This document shows positions 34,457 through 46,328 of a DNA stretch of 64,000 nucleotides, piece after piece. The position numbers and the translations under genes are program-made. The DNA is from Bombus terrestris (Eukaryota > Arthropoda > Insecta > Hymenoptera > Apidae), in NCBI RefSeq assembly GCF_910591885.1, contig NW_025963553.1:496001-560000 (forward strand). Reading direction: 5' to 3'. Positions within the stretch are counted from its first letter, which is position 1. Each line of letters opens with the position of its first letter. The notes beneath the pieces were generated by a model that ran no database searches, was not told the DNA's origin, and saw nothing but the letters and a program-made list of their open reading frames with translations.

Positions 34457-35666
34457 TTACAGTCGACGTTACGTTCGCTTTGTTCCTTGTTACGGATTGT
34501 GGAGTCGATTTCGCGGGGGCAGCTGCCCTTATTCTCTTTATTACCATAGGCGCCGGCCTCCTTGTGCCCGCTTGCACTCTTGGGCGATTCGAAAATTCGT
34601 CCCTTCGTGGCTCGCCCCATTCCCCCGAAGGACGTGTTCGGTTTCCCGACTGTTCTTGAGCATAGGGTATAATTATTCCAGCATCTACCCGTGCATTAAA
34701 TTTATAACAATCCTTTACTAAATGCCCAGGTGTTTTACAATAATTACATGTTATGATATTCTGTTTTGAATAATTCTGTGATGGAGGTACGGACCTTCGA
34801 TCCTGGTGATTGTTTCTGATATTGTTATTAGTAGTCAAGGGTCGTACGTTGTCGCGTTTGTAATTATTCAGAAATGTTGGTCGTTGGAGTCGCGTTCTAT
34901 CGTTCATTTGTTTCACTTCTTGAGTTGCCTTGACTGCTTGGCGATACGCCTCTTCTAAAGTGTGGTATCCTGCTATCTTTACGCGTAAATACACCTCGTT
35001 TGGGAGCCCCTTAACGAAAGCTTCCCTCGTTTCCCAATCTATTGTATCTTGGATGTCCGGTGATATCGTGCCGTACTCGCTTCTTTCTCCGTCCATTATC
35101 GCTAACCTAAGATTTCTAACGCGATCCATGTAATCTAATATATCTTCCCCAGGTCGTTGGTATATCGTTCCTAATTCTTCCTTGTATTCGTTAAGAGATT
35201 TCTTTGGGCCAAACAGATCCTTTAATTTGTTCCCGAAATCGTTCAAACTTATTAGTTCTGTATCTTCGACGGCGAGAAACGCATGTCCGCGAAGCTTATT
35301 CATTAATAGTTTTACTAACTGGGGTTCTTGATGCCTAGGAACCATGTTTCGTGCGCGCTCGCATGCTCTTAAAAATTGAAATACTGAGGGTTGATGTCCG
35401 TCGAATACTGGTACTGACTCGATCGCGTCTTTTAGCTTAATCGGTTGGGAATATCCACCTGGCTGTACTGTTTCTTGTTGGGTTGCCGGCGGCGATGCAG
35501 GTGACTGAGGTTCTCCTTTTGTTTTGAGTTCGCGTACGTCGTTTTGTAATTCGTTCATTCTTGCACTCATATCGGTTATTACTCGAAAATTTGCATCCCA
35601 CGTTCTTAGTTTTTCCAATAATGTCAAAAGTATATCTTCATCCAATGATTCTAATTTGGTTGCCAT
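34407..35666 (-). CDS. gag: Gag of gypsy element 1
   Basis: 419 codons with a true ATG, 60 bases downstream of the primer site. The N-terminal part has a predicted coiled-coil-like MNELQNDVRELK. A capsid-like region follows (VPVFDGHQPSVFQFLRACE ... AFVKGLPNEVYLRV). A single zinc knuckle reads CNYCKTPGHLVKDC. The tail is basic and Arg/Pro/Thr-rich. Length and layout fit Ty3/gypsy Gag. Pol begins in another frame just before the gag stop. Confidence 0.88.
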   Translation of the reverse strand: MATKLESLDEDILLTLLEKLRTWDANFRVITDMSARMNELQNDVRELKTKGEPQSPASPPATQQETVQPGGYSQPIKLKDAIESVPVFDGHQPSVFQFLRACERARNMVPRHQEPQLVKLLMNKLRGHAFLAVEDTELISLNDFGNKLKDLFGPKKSLNEYKEELGTIYQRPGEDILDYMDRVRNLRLAIMDGERSEYGTISPDIQDTIDWETREAFVKGLPNEVYLRVKIAGYHTLEEAYRQAVKATQEVKQMNDRTRLQRPTFLNNYKRDNVRPLTTNNNIRNNHQDRRSVPPSQNYSKQNIITCNYCKTPGHLVKDCYKFNARVDAGIIIPYAQEQSGNRTRPSGEWGEPRRDEFSNRPRVQAGTRRPAPMVIKRIRAAAPAKSTPQSVTRNKANVTSTVKSREQLWGNHLTATRK

Positions 35667-35725
35667 TATTTTTCAGATATATATTTTATCAATGACAGTA
35701 ATAACTTTAATCCTCTGTGGAGCGT

Positions 35726-35743
35726 ATCCCACCGCTGCCACCA
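35726..35743 (-). promoter_or_regulatory. Primer-binding site, tRNA-Leu type
   Basis: On the minus strand TGGTGGCAGCGGTGGGAT is the complement of the 3' end of a tRNA-Leu (AAG/TAG-type acceptor end ...ATCCCACCGCTGCCA plus CCA), from my knowledge of insect tRNA-Leu sequences. It lies ten bases inside the end of the 5' LTR, as expected for minus-strand DNA priming. Confidence 0.75.
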
Positions 35744-35753
35744 AAAATTTTTC

Positions 35754-38700
35754 TGTTACGTTCTGTTATGTTCGATTTGATTGTGCTATGCCTTCCGTGT
35801 TAGTCTAGACTAAATCCAGATAAATATTTTTTTTTTTTTTGTTGTGTTATCTTAAGTTTAATCGGAAGGGGAAAATTGAAATGGTATGATTGTTTATGAA
35901 ATATTAATCGAGATGTCCGATTAATATGGTAGTTGCTGCCACCAGAAATAGTCTAAGGACTATTTCAAAGAATTTCCTTTTATTATTATTATTTCTTAAA
36001 GTTGGGAGTGTTAGTGTATGATGGGTATTGTTTGTCTATCGTGTCTTTTGGATTCCCAGTCTGGAAGTGCCTCTATAAGCACCTTCGTGGCTGTAGGAAA
36101 ACAAATCTTGTACCTTGTCTGTTGTGTCTGTTGAATTCCCAGACTGGAAGTGCCTCTGTAAGCACTTTCTTGCCTGTAGGAAAACAAACCTTGTACCCTG
36201 TCTGTCGTGGGGTTTGAACTAGGTGAGTGTCTATTATCTACTAACTGATGTTTAATGGGTAGCGTTGACTTACGTTTGATGCAACTGGCAAATGAATTCC
36301 ACTTTTCGACTAACCTGCTATGCGCAGGAATACTGGCACGGGAGAGGATTAAAGTTATTAGGGATAGACAATTGGCAACGTATTTATTTCGTCTGACAGA
36401 GTTATGTTGGTTTAACTATATTTTAATTTATTCGTTGTTAGTTGATTAAAGGTATTACAATATCAGCAATAAGTATCGTCGGATGCAAATGTAGATATAT
36501 TATACAGCGATGTACAATAAATAAATATTCTAGCTTCTAACTGGATAAATTTTACAAATGTTTGGTAGGATAATATTTATTCGTACCAATAAGATTAATA
36601 ACAAACGCTATGGTGTGATGTGGGCGATGGCGAACGAGATCGAAAGGAATGCGCCTCGCAGTGTTCGGAAATTGGTGAATTTTAGGGCGAAAAACTAGGT
36701 GGTGAACCTTCGCGTTTTGACTCTAATTCTTCTCGATGTCTCCTCTCTTCCTATTTTATTTCTGCAGCAATTAATCGTTTGTACCAACGTTCGGCTCGCT
36801 TTTTGCTGAGGTGACTTTTATCTTTTCTATTCTTTCTTGATTTCGTCATGGAATTATAATTCGTTCTTGGCAACAAGTAAAGTCGTAAATGAGTAAATGA
36901 TTATTTTATTTGGTGACTGAGTTCACTGTAGACAATCAGTGTGGCTTCGTAGGCCTCACCCAAGGATGAGCAGTCTGCTAACGGTGGGAAGAGGAAAACG
37001 AAAACCTTAGATGTTTTCTGTGACGAAAACATCGTAATCACTGGTTGATACAGCGAACAATTGTAAACAAAATAGATCGAAAGCTGATTGAGTTTATTCC
37101 AAACAATTCATTAAATGTTGAGCAAGAACGTTTATCTCAATTTTGTAATTATATTCTCTGTAAACAATCCGTGTGGCTTCGTAGGCCTCGCCCAAGGATG
37201 AGTAATCTGCTAACGGTGGGAAGAGGAAAATGAAAACCATAGATGTTTCCAATGATTGAAAACACCGTGATCACTGGTCGATACAGAGAATAATTGTCGT
37301 GAATTCAAGATGTTCGAATGAAATTTTATGTGAGTTATTTACTTGATACTTCTATCTGTCAACTATAGCTGCCGACGGATACTTTCGTTTGAAGACAACT
37401 TTGTTCAATTAAAAGTTAAAAAAGAAAGGAAGAGAGTGTACAATTTCGAATCTCCTACCTCGTTTGATCTGTGGAGTCGATCAGGTGTGAGTATGGTTTG
37501 GCGATGAATCGGTTTTAACAATTAAATTTTGTTTCGCGATTAGTTATACGATGTTTCGGATTTTCGAACTTAATTAACAATTTTATTAAACGGAATTACA
37601 ATATGTACTAGATTGTTTCTTTGACGCAGACGGATCGACTCGTGAGTGAACAAAAGAATAAATGAATCACCGAATCTCAAGTTAGTACCGAACCTTAAGT
37701 GCAATACTCTTACAATACATTTTAAGTTAAACTCACTGTTTCCAATTAAGACTGACCTCTGACTGCTCTGAATTAAAACTGAACTCTAACTACTTTCAAC
37801 ACTACTTTCAATTAAATTCTGAACTTGGTAAAACCAGCTCTGACCTCAATTAAAGCTGCACTCCAACAACAACTCTATTGAGTACTGAATCTCTATTTAT
37901 ATTCTTCCTAATTGTCACGTGACCGATTATTTCTTTTGTAATTGTACCATTACTACGTGACAATTTATGAATTTCGTAACTACCTATTTCCGCTGGGGTT
38001 CTTGTTTTCTTGATTATTTCACCCTTTGCTTGGTGTTAATGACATACAAGGTGCTTGAAAGAATGTACATGTTACAGGTGGTCGTATTTTGCTGATGCTG
38101 CGTCTGCGTTCTTTCCATGACCTTCGTTACTGATACCAGTGGTATGTGCCGGTCGCGTGGCTGCTTGGCCTTGCTGAGGTTGCATTTTGTGTGTCCGGTG
38201 ATCGCCCTGCTGATGTCGGTGAATCGTACGAGGTGCTTGCCGAGTCTTTGCACGTGTTGTATGCTCTATTTCTTATGTTCCCCAAGGTTATTGTGAGTTC
38301 AAGGACAAGTTTTAATACGTCATTCTATAAGAGGTGGTGCGTGGTGGTAGTTTCTATTTGTTGATTTGCTTGCCGAGTTTTAGGTTAGTTTTCCTTTTTA
38401 TAAAATGTTTGTTCGTAGCAATAAGTAATTTTGATATTGCTTGATGTTTGTATGATCTGTAGTGCTAATTTGTTTGTTGTATTTTCATATTTCTTTTATG
38501 AATACAGGTTATATTGAATCATGGATACTGACATGTCTGGAGCTGTAGAGGTATGTATTAATTTGATTTGTGTTGATTTCATCATATTTCATATTGTTGT
38601 CCTTTATCTTGAATTTGTGTATTTTATTTTGGTGTAAGAAAAAGAAAAGAGGGAAGCGCAGGCCGTTCGTACCTCCTGTGGTCGAAGTGGTAGATACAAA

Positions 38701-38970
38701 TGCCTGCGCCAAGGTCCGTTTTCCGGAGGAAATTCCTGATGGAGTATTGGAAGCCTATCTATTTCTATTTTATTTTCCATCTTACCCTCGTATATTAACT
38801 ATATCTATATATATGAATAATTAACTATGTTTAATAAATTTTATCAAAGAATTTCCATTTTCATTGCACTGTGTGTTTGTTTCTAGGTATACGAGTTGAC
38901 AATTGCGTTGTTTATGTATTGCGGTTATCTATGTTTTCGTTGCGGCACGTGCGGAGCGTGGGACGTGACA
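35754..38970 (-). mobile_element. 5' LTR of gypsy element 1 (3.2 kb)
   Basis: On the minus strand it runs from TGTCACG (38970) to CGTAACA (35754). U3 is 38970 to about 37867 with TATA and a palindromic TCACGTGA E-box. The remaining roughly 2.1 kb is R-U5 leader. It contains two hairpin repeats near 36064-36167, a duplicated leader block near 36930-37290, and a decayed version of the leader ORF (36575-36849) with a stop in it. On the + strand the antisense two-exon gene is present at 38521-38550 plus 38635 onward but its intron acceptor is mutated. The right end abuts satellite DNA. Confidence 0.8.
38521..38780 (+). pseudogene. Antisense two-exon basic-protein gene, acceptor lost
   Basis: Exon 1 (38521-38550) is identical to the copy at 25581. 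The intron acceptor TTTTAG has become TTTTGG before the TGTAAG of exon 2, four codons of the basic stretch are altered by a 6-bp deletion, and the C-terminal reading frame shifts after PDGV. This copy would not be spliced in the same way. Confidence 0.5.
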
Positions 38971-41900
38971 TTTCGACGTTTAAACGCTATTTCCATTGCA
39001 TTTTAGACGCCGAATGCTATGCACGCCAGTTTCATCGTCGAAAGGAGCAGATGTGTGCGCAAAATGCGACCATTTCCTCGATTCTGAAGAAAACTGTGCG
39101 TTATTTCGCAATTGCTGAAGATATTTCGATGTTTAAACGCTACTACCATTGCATTTCACGCGCCGAATGCTACGCACGCCGTTTTTAGCGTCATCTCAAG
39201 CCCAACTGTGCGAAAAATGCGACCATTTACTAGATCTTGAAGAAAATTGAGCGCTCTTTCGCTATTGTTGGAGATATTTCGCCGTTTGAACGCTATTTCC
39301 ATTGCATTTCACGCGCCGAATGCTACGCACGCCATTTTTTAGCGTCCAAACAAGCCAAATTGTGCGCAAAATACGACCATTTATGCGATTCTGACGAGAA
39401 ACTGAGCGTTATTTCGCTATTGTTGGAGATATTTCGCCGATTAAATGGTATTTCCACTGCATTTTACACGCCGAATGCTAAGCACGCCATTTTTAGTGTC
39501 GAAACAATCACGATTGTTCGCAAAATGAGACCTTACACTCGATTTTGAAGAAAACTGAGCGTTATTTCGCTATTGTTGCAGATATTTCGCCGTTTAAACG
39601 TGATTTCCATTGCAGTTTACACGAGGAATGCTATGCACACCGTTTTTAGCGTCGAATCATGCCCAACTGTGCGAAAAATGCAACCAGTTACTCGATTTTG
39701 ACGAAAACTGTGCGTTATTTCGCTATTGTTGGAGATATTTCGAAGTTTGAACGTTCTTTCCATTGCATTTTTCACGCCGAATGCTATGCACGCCAGTTTC
39801 ATCGTCGAAAGGAGCAGACGTGTGCGCAAAATGCGACCATTTCCTCGATCTTGAAGAATACTGTGCGTTATTTCGCTATTGTTGGAGATATTTCGCCGTT
39901 TGAACGCCATTTCCATAGCATTTTACTTTCCGAATGTTATGCACGCCAGTTTCATCGTCGAATGAAGCAGACCTGTGCACAAAATGCGTCCATTTCGTCG
40001 ATTTTAACGAAAACTGTCCGTTATATCGATCCTGCTGGAGATATTTCGACGTTTAAAAGTTATTTCCATTGCATTTTACACGACGAACGCTACGCACGCC
40101 GTTTCTAGCGTCGAAACAAGCCCAGATGTGCGAAAAATGGGACCATTTACTCGATCTTGAAGAAAACTGCGCGTTGTTTCGCTATTGTTCGAGATATTTC
40201 GCCGTTTGAACGCTATTTCCATTGCATTTCACACACCGAACGCTACGCACGCTGTTTTTTCGTCGAAACAAGCCCAACAGTTCGCAAAATGCGACCATTT
40301 ACTGGATTTTGACAAAAACTGTGCGTTATTTCGCTATTGTTGAAGATATTTCTCCGTTTGAACGCTATTTCCATTGCATTTCGCGCGGCGAATGCTACGC
40401 ACGCCGTTTTTAGCGTCATCTCAAGCCCAACTGTGCGAAAAATGCGACCATATACTAGATCTTGAAGAAAATTGAGCGCTATTTCGCTATTGTTGGAGAT
40501 ATTTCGCCGTTTGAATGCTGTTTCCATTGCATTTCACGCGCCGAATGCTACGCACGCCATTTTTTAGCGTCGAAACACGCCCAATTGTGCAGAAAATACG
40601 ACCATTCATGCGATTCCGAAGAGAATCTGAGCGCTATATCGCTATTGTTGAAGATATTTCGACGTTTAAACGCTATTTCCATTGCATTTTACACGCCGAA
40701 CATACGCACGTCGTTTTTAGCGTCGAAACATGCCCAACTGTGCAAAAAATGCGACCATTTACTCGATCTTGAAGAAAATTGAGTGCTATTTCGCTATTTT
40801 TGGAGATGTTTCGCTGTTTGAACGCTATTACCATTGCATTTCACGCGCCGAATGCTACAAACGCCATTTTTAGCGTCGAAACAAGCACAATTGTGCGCAA
40901 AATGAGACCTCACACTCGATTTTGAAGAGAACTAAGCGTTATTAGGCCATTGTTGGAGATATTTCGACGTTTAAAAGCTCTTTCCATTGTATTTTACGCG
41001 CCGAATGCTATGCCGGCCATTTTGTAACGTCGATACAATCCGAATTGTGCACGAAATACGACCATTTACTCGATTTAGCCGAAAACTGTGCGTTATATCC
41101 GTCCTGTTGGAGATATTTCGACGTTTAAACGCTATTTCTATCGCATTTTACGCGCCGAATGCTATGCACGCCGTTTTTGGCCTGGAAACATGCCCAACTG
41201 TGCGCAAAATGCGACCATTTACTCTATTTAGCCGAAAACTGAGCGTTATATCCATCCTGCTGGAGACATTTCGACGTTTAAACGCTGCTTCCATTGCATT
41301 TCACGCGCCGAATGCTATACACGCCAGTTTCATCGTCGAATGAAGCACACCTGTGCGGAAAATGCGACCATTTACTCGATTGTGACGAAAAATCATCGTT
41401 ATTTCTCTATTGCTGAAGATATTTCGCCGTTTGAACGCTGTTTCCGTTGCATTTTACGCGCCGAACGCTACGCACGCCGTTTTTGGCCTGGAAACATACC
41501 CAACTGTGCGCAAAATGCGACCATATACTCGATTTTGACGAAAACTAAGCGTTATTTCGCTATTGTTGGAGATATTTCGACGTTTAAACGCTATTTCCAT
41601 CGCATTTTACTTTCCGAATGCTATGCACGCCAGTTTCATCGTCGCATCAAGCCCAGCTGTGCGAAAAATGCGACCATTTACGCGATTCTGACGAGAAACT
41701 GAACGTTATTTCGCTACTGTTGGAGATATTTCGCCTATTAAATGGTATTTCCACTGCATTTTACACGCCGAATGATATGAACGCCGTTTTTAGCGTCATC
41801 TCAAGCCCAACTGTGCGAAAAATGCGACCATTTACGCGATTCTGACAAGAAGCTGAGCGCTATTTCGCTATTGTTGAAGATATTTCGCCGTTTGAACGCT

Positions 41901-42705
41901 ATTACCATTGCATTTCACGCGCCGAATGATACGCACGCAATTTTTAGCGTCGAAACAAGCCCAATTGTGCGCAAAATGAGAACACACACTCGATTTTGAA
42001 GCAAACTGAGCGTTATTTCGCTATTGTTGGAGATATTTCGCCGATTAAATGGTATTTCCACTGCATTTTACACGCCGAATGCTATACACCCCAGTTTCAT
42101 CGTCGAATGAAGCACACCTGTGCGGAAAATGCGACCATTTACTCGATTGTGACGAAAACTCATCGTTATTTCTCTATTGCTGAAGATATTTCACCGTTTG
42201 AACGCTGCTTCCATTGCATTTTACACGCCGAATGCTATGCACGCCGTTTTTAGCGTCGAAACAAGCCCAATTGTGCACAAAATACGACCATTTATGCGAT
42301 TCTGACGAGAAACTGAGCGTTATTTCGCTATTGTTAGAGATATTTCGCTGTTTATACGCTTTTTCCATGGCATTTTACTTTCCGAATGATATGCAAGCCG
42401 TTTTTAGCGTCAACTCAAGCCTAACTGTGCGAAAAATGCGACTATTTACGCGATTCTGACAAGAAGCTGAGCGCTATATCGCTATTGTTGAAGATATTAC
42501 GCCGTTTGAAGGCTATTACCATTGCATTTCACGCGCCGAATGATACGCACGCAATTTTTAGCGTCGAATCAAGCCCAATTGTGCGCAAAATACGACCATT
42601 TATGCGATTCTGACGAGAAACTGAGCGCTATTTCGCTATTGTTGAAGATATTTCGACGTTTGAACGCTATTTCCATTGCATTTCACACGGCGAATGATAT
42701 GCACG
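38971..42705 (+). repeat. 153-bp satellite array, forward orientation
   Basis: About 24 diverged copies of a unit of 152-155 bp (marker GGAGATATTTCG at 39261, 39416, 39569, 39722, 39874 and so on). Two subtypes differ in the middle: one with TTTTTAGCGTCGAAAC, the other with CAGTTTCATCGTCGAA. The array begins directly at the terminal CGTGACA of the gypsy-1 LTR and ends directly at TGTTACG of a partial LTR. Period 153 is divisible by three, so long frames of repetitive protein appear, but indels and stops break them. Confidence 0.9.
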
Positions 42706-43183
42706 TGTTACGTTCTGTTATGTTCGATTCGATCGTGTTATGCCTTCCGTGTTAGTCTGGACTAAATCCAGATAAAATTTTTTTGTTGTGTTATCTTAAG
42801 TTTAATCGGAAGGGGAAAATTGAAATGGTATGATTGTTTATGAAATATTAATCGAGATGTCCGATTAATATGGTAGTTGCTGCCACCAGAAATAGTCTAC
42901 GGACTATTTCAAAGAATTTCCATTTATTATTATTATTTTCTTTAAGTTGGGAGTGTTAGTGTATGATGGGTATTGTTTGTCTATCGTGTCTATTGAATTT
43001 CCAGACTGGAAGTGCCTCTGTAAGCACTTTCCTGCCTGTAGGAAAACAAACCTTGTACCCTGTCTGTCGTGGGGTTTGTACTAGGTGAGTGTCTATTATC
43101 TACTAACTGATGTTTAATGGGTAGCGTTAACTTACGTTTGATGCAACTGGCAAACGAATTCCACCTTTCGGCTAACCTGCTAT
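42706..43183 (-). mobile_element. Partial gypsy-1 LTR (U5 end) inside the satellite
   Basis: 478 bp matching the first part of 35754-36330: TGTTACG terminus, the AATTTTTTT stretch, one hairpin repeat (43010-43029) and the start of the following block, ending at GCTAACCTGCTAT. It is cut there and followed by inverted satellite, so it is either a 5'-truncated copy or a rearrangement breakpoint. Confidence 0.8.
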
Positions 43184-44166
43184 CCTAAAATGCAATGGAA
43201 ATAACTTTTAAACGTCGAAATATCTCCAGCAATAGCGAAATAACGCACAGTTTTCTTCAGAATTGAGGAAATGGTCGCATTTTGCGCACACATCTGCTCC
43301 TTTCGACGATGAAACTGGCGTGCATAGCATTCGGCGTGTGAAATGCAATGGAAATAGCGTTAAAACGTAGAGATATAGCCAACAGAATCGATATAACGCA
43401 CAGTTTTCGTCAAAATCGAGTAAATGGTCGCATTTTGCGCACTTTTAGGCATGTTTCGACGCTAAAAACGGTGTGCATAGCATTCGGCGTGTGAAATGCA
43501 ATGGCAAGAGCGTTTAAACGTCGAAATATCTCCAACAGGACGGATATAACGCACAGTTTTCGTCAAAGTCGAGTAAATTCGTCGCATTTTTCGCACAGTT
43601 GGGCTTGTTTCGACGCCTAAAAACGACGTGCGAAGCGTTCGGCGTGTAAAACACAATGGAAATAGCGTTTAAACGTCGAAATATCTCCAACAATAGCGAA
43701 ATAACACACAGTTTTCTTCAAAATCGAGTAAATGGTCGCATTTTTCGCATAGTTGGGCTTCTTTCGACGCTAAAAATGGCGTGCGTAGCATTCGACATAT
43801 AAAATGCAGTGGAAATAGCGATCAATCGGCGAAATATCTCCAACAATAGCGAAATAACGCGCAGTTTTCTTCAAGATCGAGGAAATGGTCGAATTTTGCG
43901 CACACATCTGCTCCTTTCGACGATGAAATTGGCGTACATAGTATTCGGCGCGTGAAATGAAATGGAAATGGCATTTAAATGGCGAAATATCTCCAGCAAT
44001 TGCGATCTAACGCACAGTTTTCGTCAAAATCCAGTAAACGGTCGCATTTTTCGCACAGTTGGGCTTGTTTCTACGCCTAAAAACGGCGTGCGTAGCGTTC
44101 GTCGTGTAAAATGCAATGGAAATAATTTTTAAACGTCGAAATATCTCCAACAATAGCGAAATAACG
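43184..44166 (-). repeat. 153-bp satellite array, inverted orientation
   Basis: About 6.4 copies of the same 153-bp satellite as 38971-42705, in reverse complement (marker CGAAATATCTCC). The array ends immediately at TGTCACG, the start of an inverted full LTR. Confidence 0.9.
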
Positions 44167-44338
44167 TGTCACGTCCCACGCTCCGCACATGCCGGAACGA
44201 AAACATAGATAACCGCAATACACTAACAACGCAGGTGTCAACTTTTATACGTCGATACAAACACACAGTGCAATGAAAATGGAAATTCTTTGATAAAATT
44301 TATTAAACATAGTTAATTATTCATATATATAGATATAA

Positions 44339-44621
44339 TTAATATGCGAGGGTAAGATGGAGAATAAAATAGAAATTGATAGGCTTCAACACTCCATCAG
44401 GAATTTCCTCCGGAAAACGGACCTTGGCGCAGGCATTTGTATGTACCACTTCGACCACAGGAGGTACGAACGGCCTGCGCTTCCCTCTATTCCTTTTCTT
44501 TTTCTTACACTAAAATAAAATACACAAATTCAAGATAAAGGACAACAATATGAAATATGATAAAATCAACACAAATCAAATTAATACATACCTCTACAGC
44601 TCCAGACATGTCAGTATCCAT
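44339..44621 (-). CDS. Antisense two-exon basic-protein gene, intact copy
   Basis: Minus-strand exons 44592-44621 and 44339-44509 match the copy at 25581-25863 with the same donor (GTATGT), acceptor (TTTTAG) and stop. Exon 2 opens CKKKKRNRGKRRP. Protein changes between the copies are few. Gene orientation is again opposite to that of the LTR. Confidence 0.5.
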
Positions 44622-45255
44622 GATTCAATATAACCTGCATTCATAAAAGAAATATGAGAATACAACAAACAAAATTAACACTACAGATCATACAAACATC
44701 CAGAAATATCAAAATCACTTATTGCTACGAACAAACATTTTATAAAAAGGAAAACTAACCTAAAACTCGGCAAGCAAATCAACAAATAGAAACTACCACC
44801 ACGCACCACCTCTTATAGAATGACGTATTAAAACTTGTCCTTGAACTCACAATAACTTTGGGGAACATAAAAAATAGAGCATACAACACGTGCAAAGACT
44901 CGGCAAGCACCTCGTACGATTCACCGACATCAGCAGGGCGATCACCGGACACACAAAATGCAACCTCAGCAAGGCCAAGCAGCCACGCGACCGGCACATT
45001 CCACTGGTATCAGTAACGAAGGCCATGGATAGATCGCAGACGCAGCATCAGCAAAATACGACCACCTGTAACATGTACATTCTTTCAAGCACCGTGTATG
45101 TCATTAACACCAAGTAAAACGTGAGATGATCAAGAAGACGAAATTTCAGCAAAGGGTGAGATAATCAAGAAAACAAGAACCCCAGCGGAAATAGGTAGTT
45201 AAGATATTCATAAATTGTCACGTAGTAATGGTACAATTACAAAAGAAATAATCGG

Positions 45256-45299
45256 TCACGTGACAATTAGGAAGAATATAAATAGAGATTCAGTACTCA
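45256..45299 (+). promoter_or_regulatory. U3 core promoter of the gypsy-1 LTR
   Basis: A palindromic E-box TCACGTGA (45256-45263) is followed by TATAAATA (45277-45284) and TCAGTA (45290-45295), similar to arthropod initiators but closer to the TATA than usual. The U3-only copy at 24934 ends just past this point, which supports transcription starting near 45300. Confidence 0.5.
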
Positions 45300-46328
45300 A
45301 TAGAGTTGTTGTTGGAGTGCAGCTTTAATTGAGGTCAGAGCTGGTTTTACCAAATCCAGAATTTAATTGAAAGTAGTGTTGAAAGTAGTTAGAGTTCAGT
45401 TTTAATTGAGAGCAGTCGGAAGTCAGTCTTAATTGGAAACAGTGAGTTTAACTTAAAAAGTATTGTAAGAGTATTGCACTTAAGGTTCGGTATTAACTTG
45501 AGATTCGGTGATTCATTTATTCTTTTGTTCATTCACAAGTCGATCCGTCTGCGTCAAGGAAACAATCTAGTACATACTGTAATTCCGTTTAATAAAATTG
45601 TTAATTAAGTTCGAAAATCCGAAACATCGAGTAACTAATCGTGAAACAAAATTTAATTGTTAAAACCGATTCATCGCCAAACCATACGCACACCTGATCG
45701 ACTCCACAAATAAAACAAGGTAGGAGATTCGAAATTGTACACCCTCTTCCTTTCTTTTTTAACTTTTAATTGAATAAAGTTTTCTTTAAACGAGAGTATC
45801 CGTCGGCAGCTACAGTTGACAGATAGAAGTATCAAGTAAATAATTCACATAAAATTTCATTCGAACATCTTGAATTCACGACAATTATTCTCTGTATCAA
45901 CCAGTGATCACGGTGTTTCCAAACAGTGGAAACATCTATGGTTTTCGTTTTCCTCTTCCCACCGTTAGCAGATTGCTCATCTATGGGCGAGGCCTACGAA
46001 GACACACGGATTGTTTACGGAGAATATAATTACAAAACTGAGATAAACGTTCTTGCTCAACATTTAATGAATTGTTTGGAATAAACTCAATCAGCTTTCG
46101 ATCTATTTTGTTTACAATTGTTCGCTGTATCAACCAGTGATTACGGTGTTTTCGACACCGAAAACCTCTAAGGTTTTCGTTTTCCTCTTCCCACCGTTAG
46201 CAGATTGCTCATCCTTGGGCGAGGCCTACGAAGCCACACTGATTGTCTACAGTGAACTCAGTTACCAAATAAAATAATCATTTACTCATTTACGACTTTA
46301 CTTGTTGCCAAGAACGAATTATAATTCC

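Larger units (their letters stand above)
24934..38970 (-). mobile_element. Ty3/gypsy element 1 with chuvirus-like envelope and very long LTR
   Basis: A complete order is visible on the minus strand: 5' LTR (38970 to 35754), primer site (35743-35726), gag (35666-34407), pol (34456-30419), spacer, env (28002-25990), polypurine tract (26046-26036) and a U3-only 3' LTR (26035-24934). Gag has one zinc knuckle and pol has the domain order PR-RT-RNaseH-IN, as in Ty3/gypsy. The envelope looks chuvirus-derived. A split env, a possible RNase H active-site change and a truncated 3' LTR mark it as an old, immobile copy. Confidence 0.8.

Noticed and set aside
39659..40108. 149-codon ORF in the satellite
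   Set aside because: It is made of near-identical 51-codon units and interrupted in neighbouring monomers; better explained as satellite DNA with a period divisible by three.
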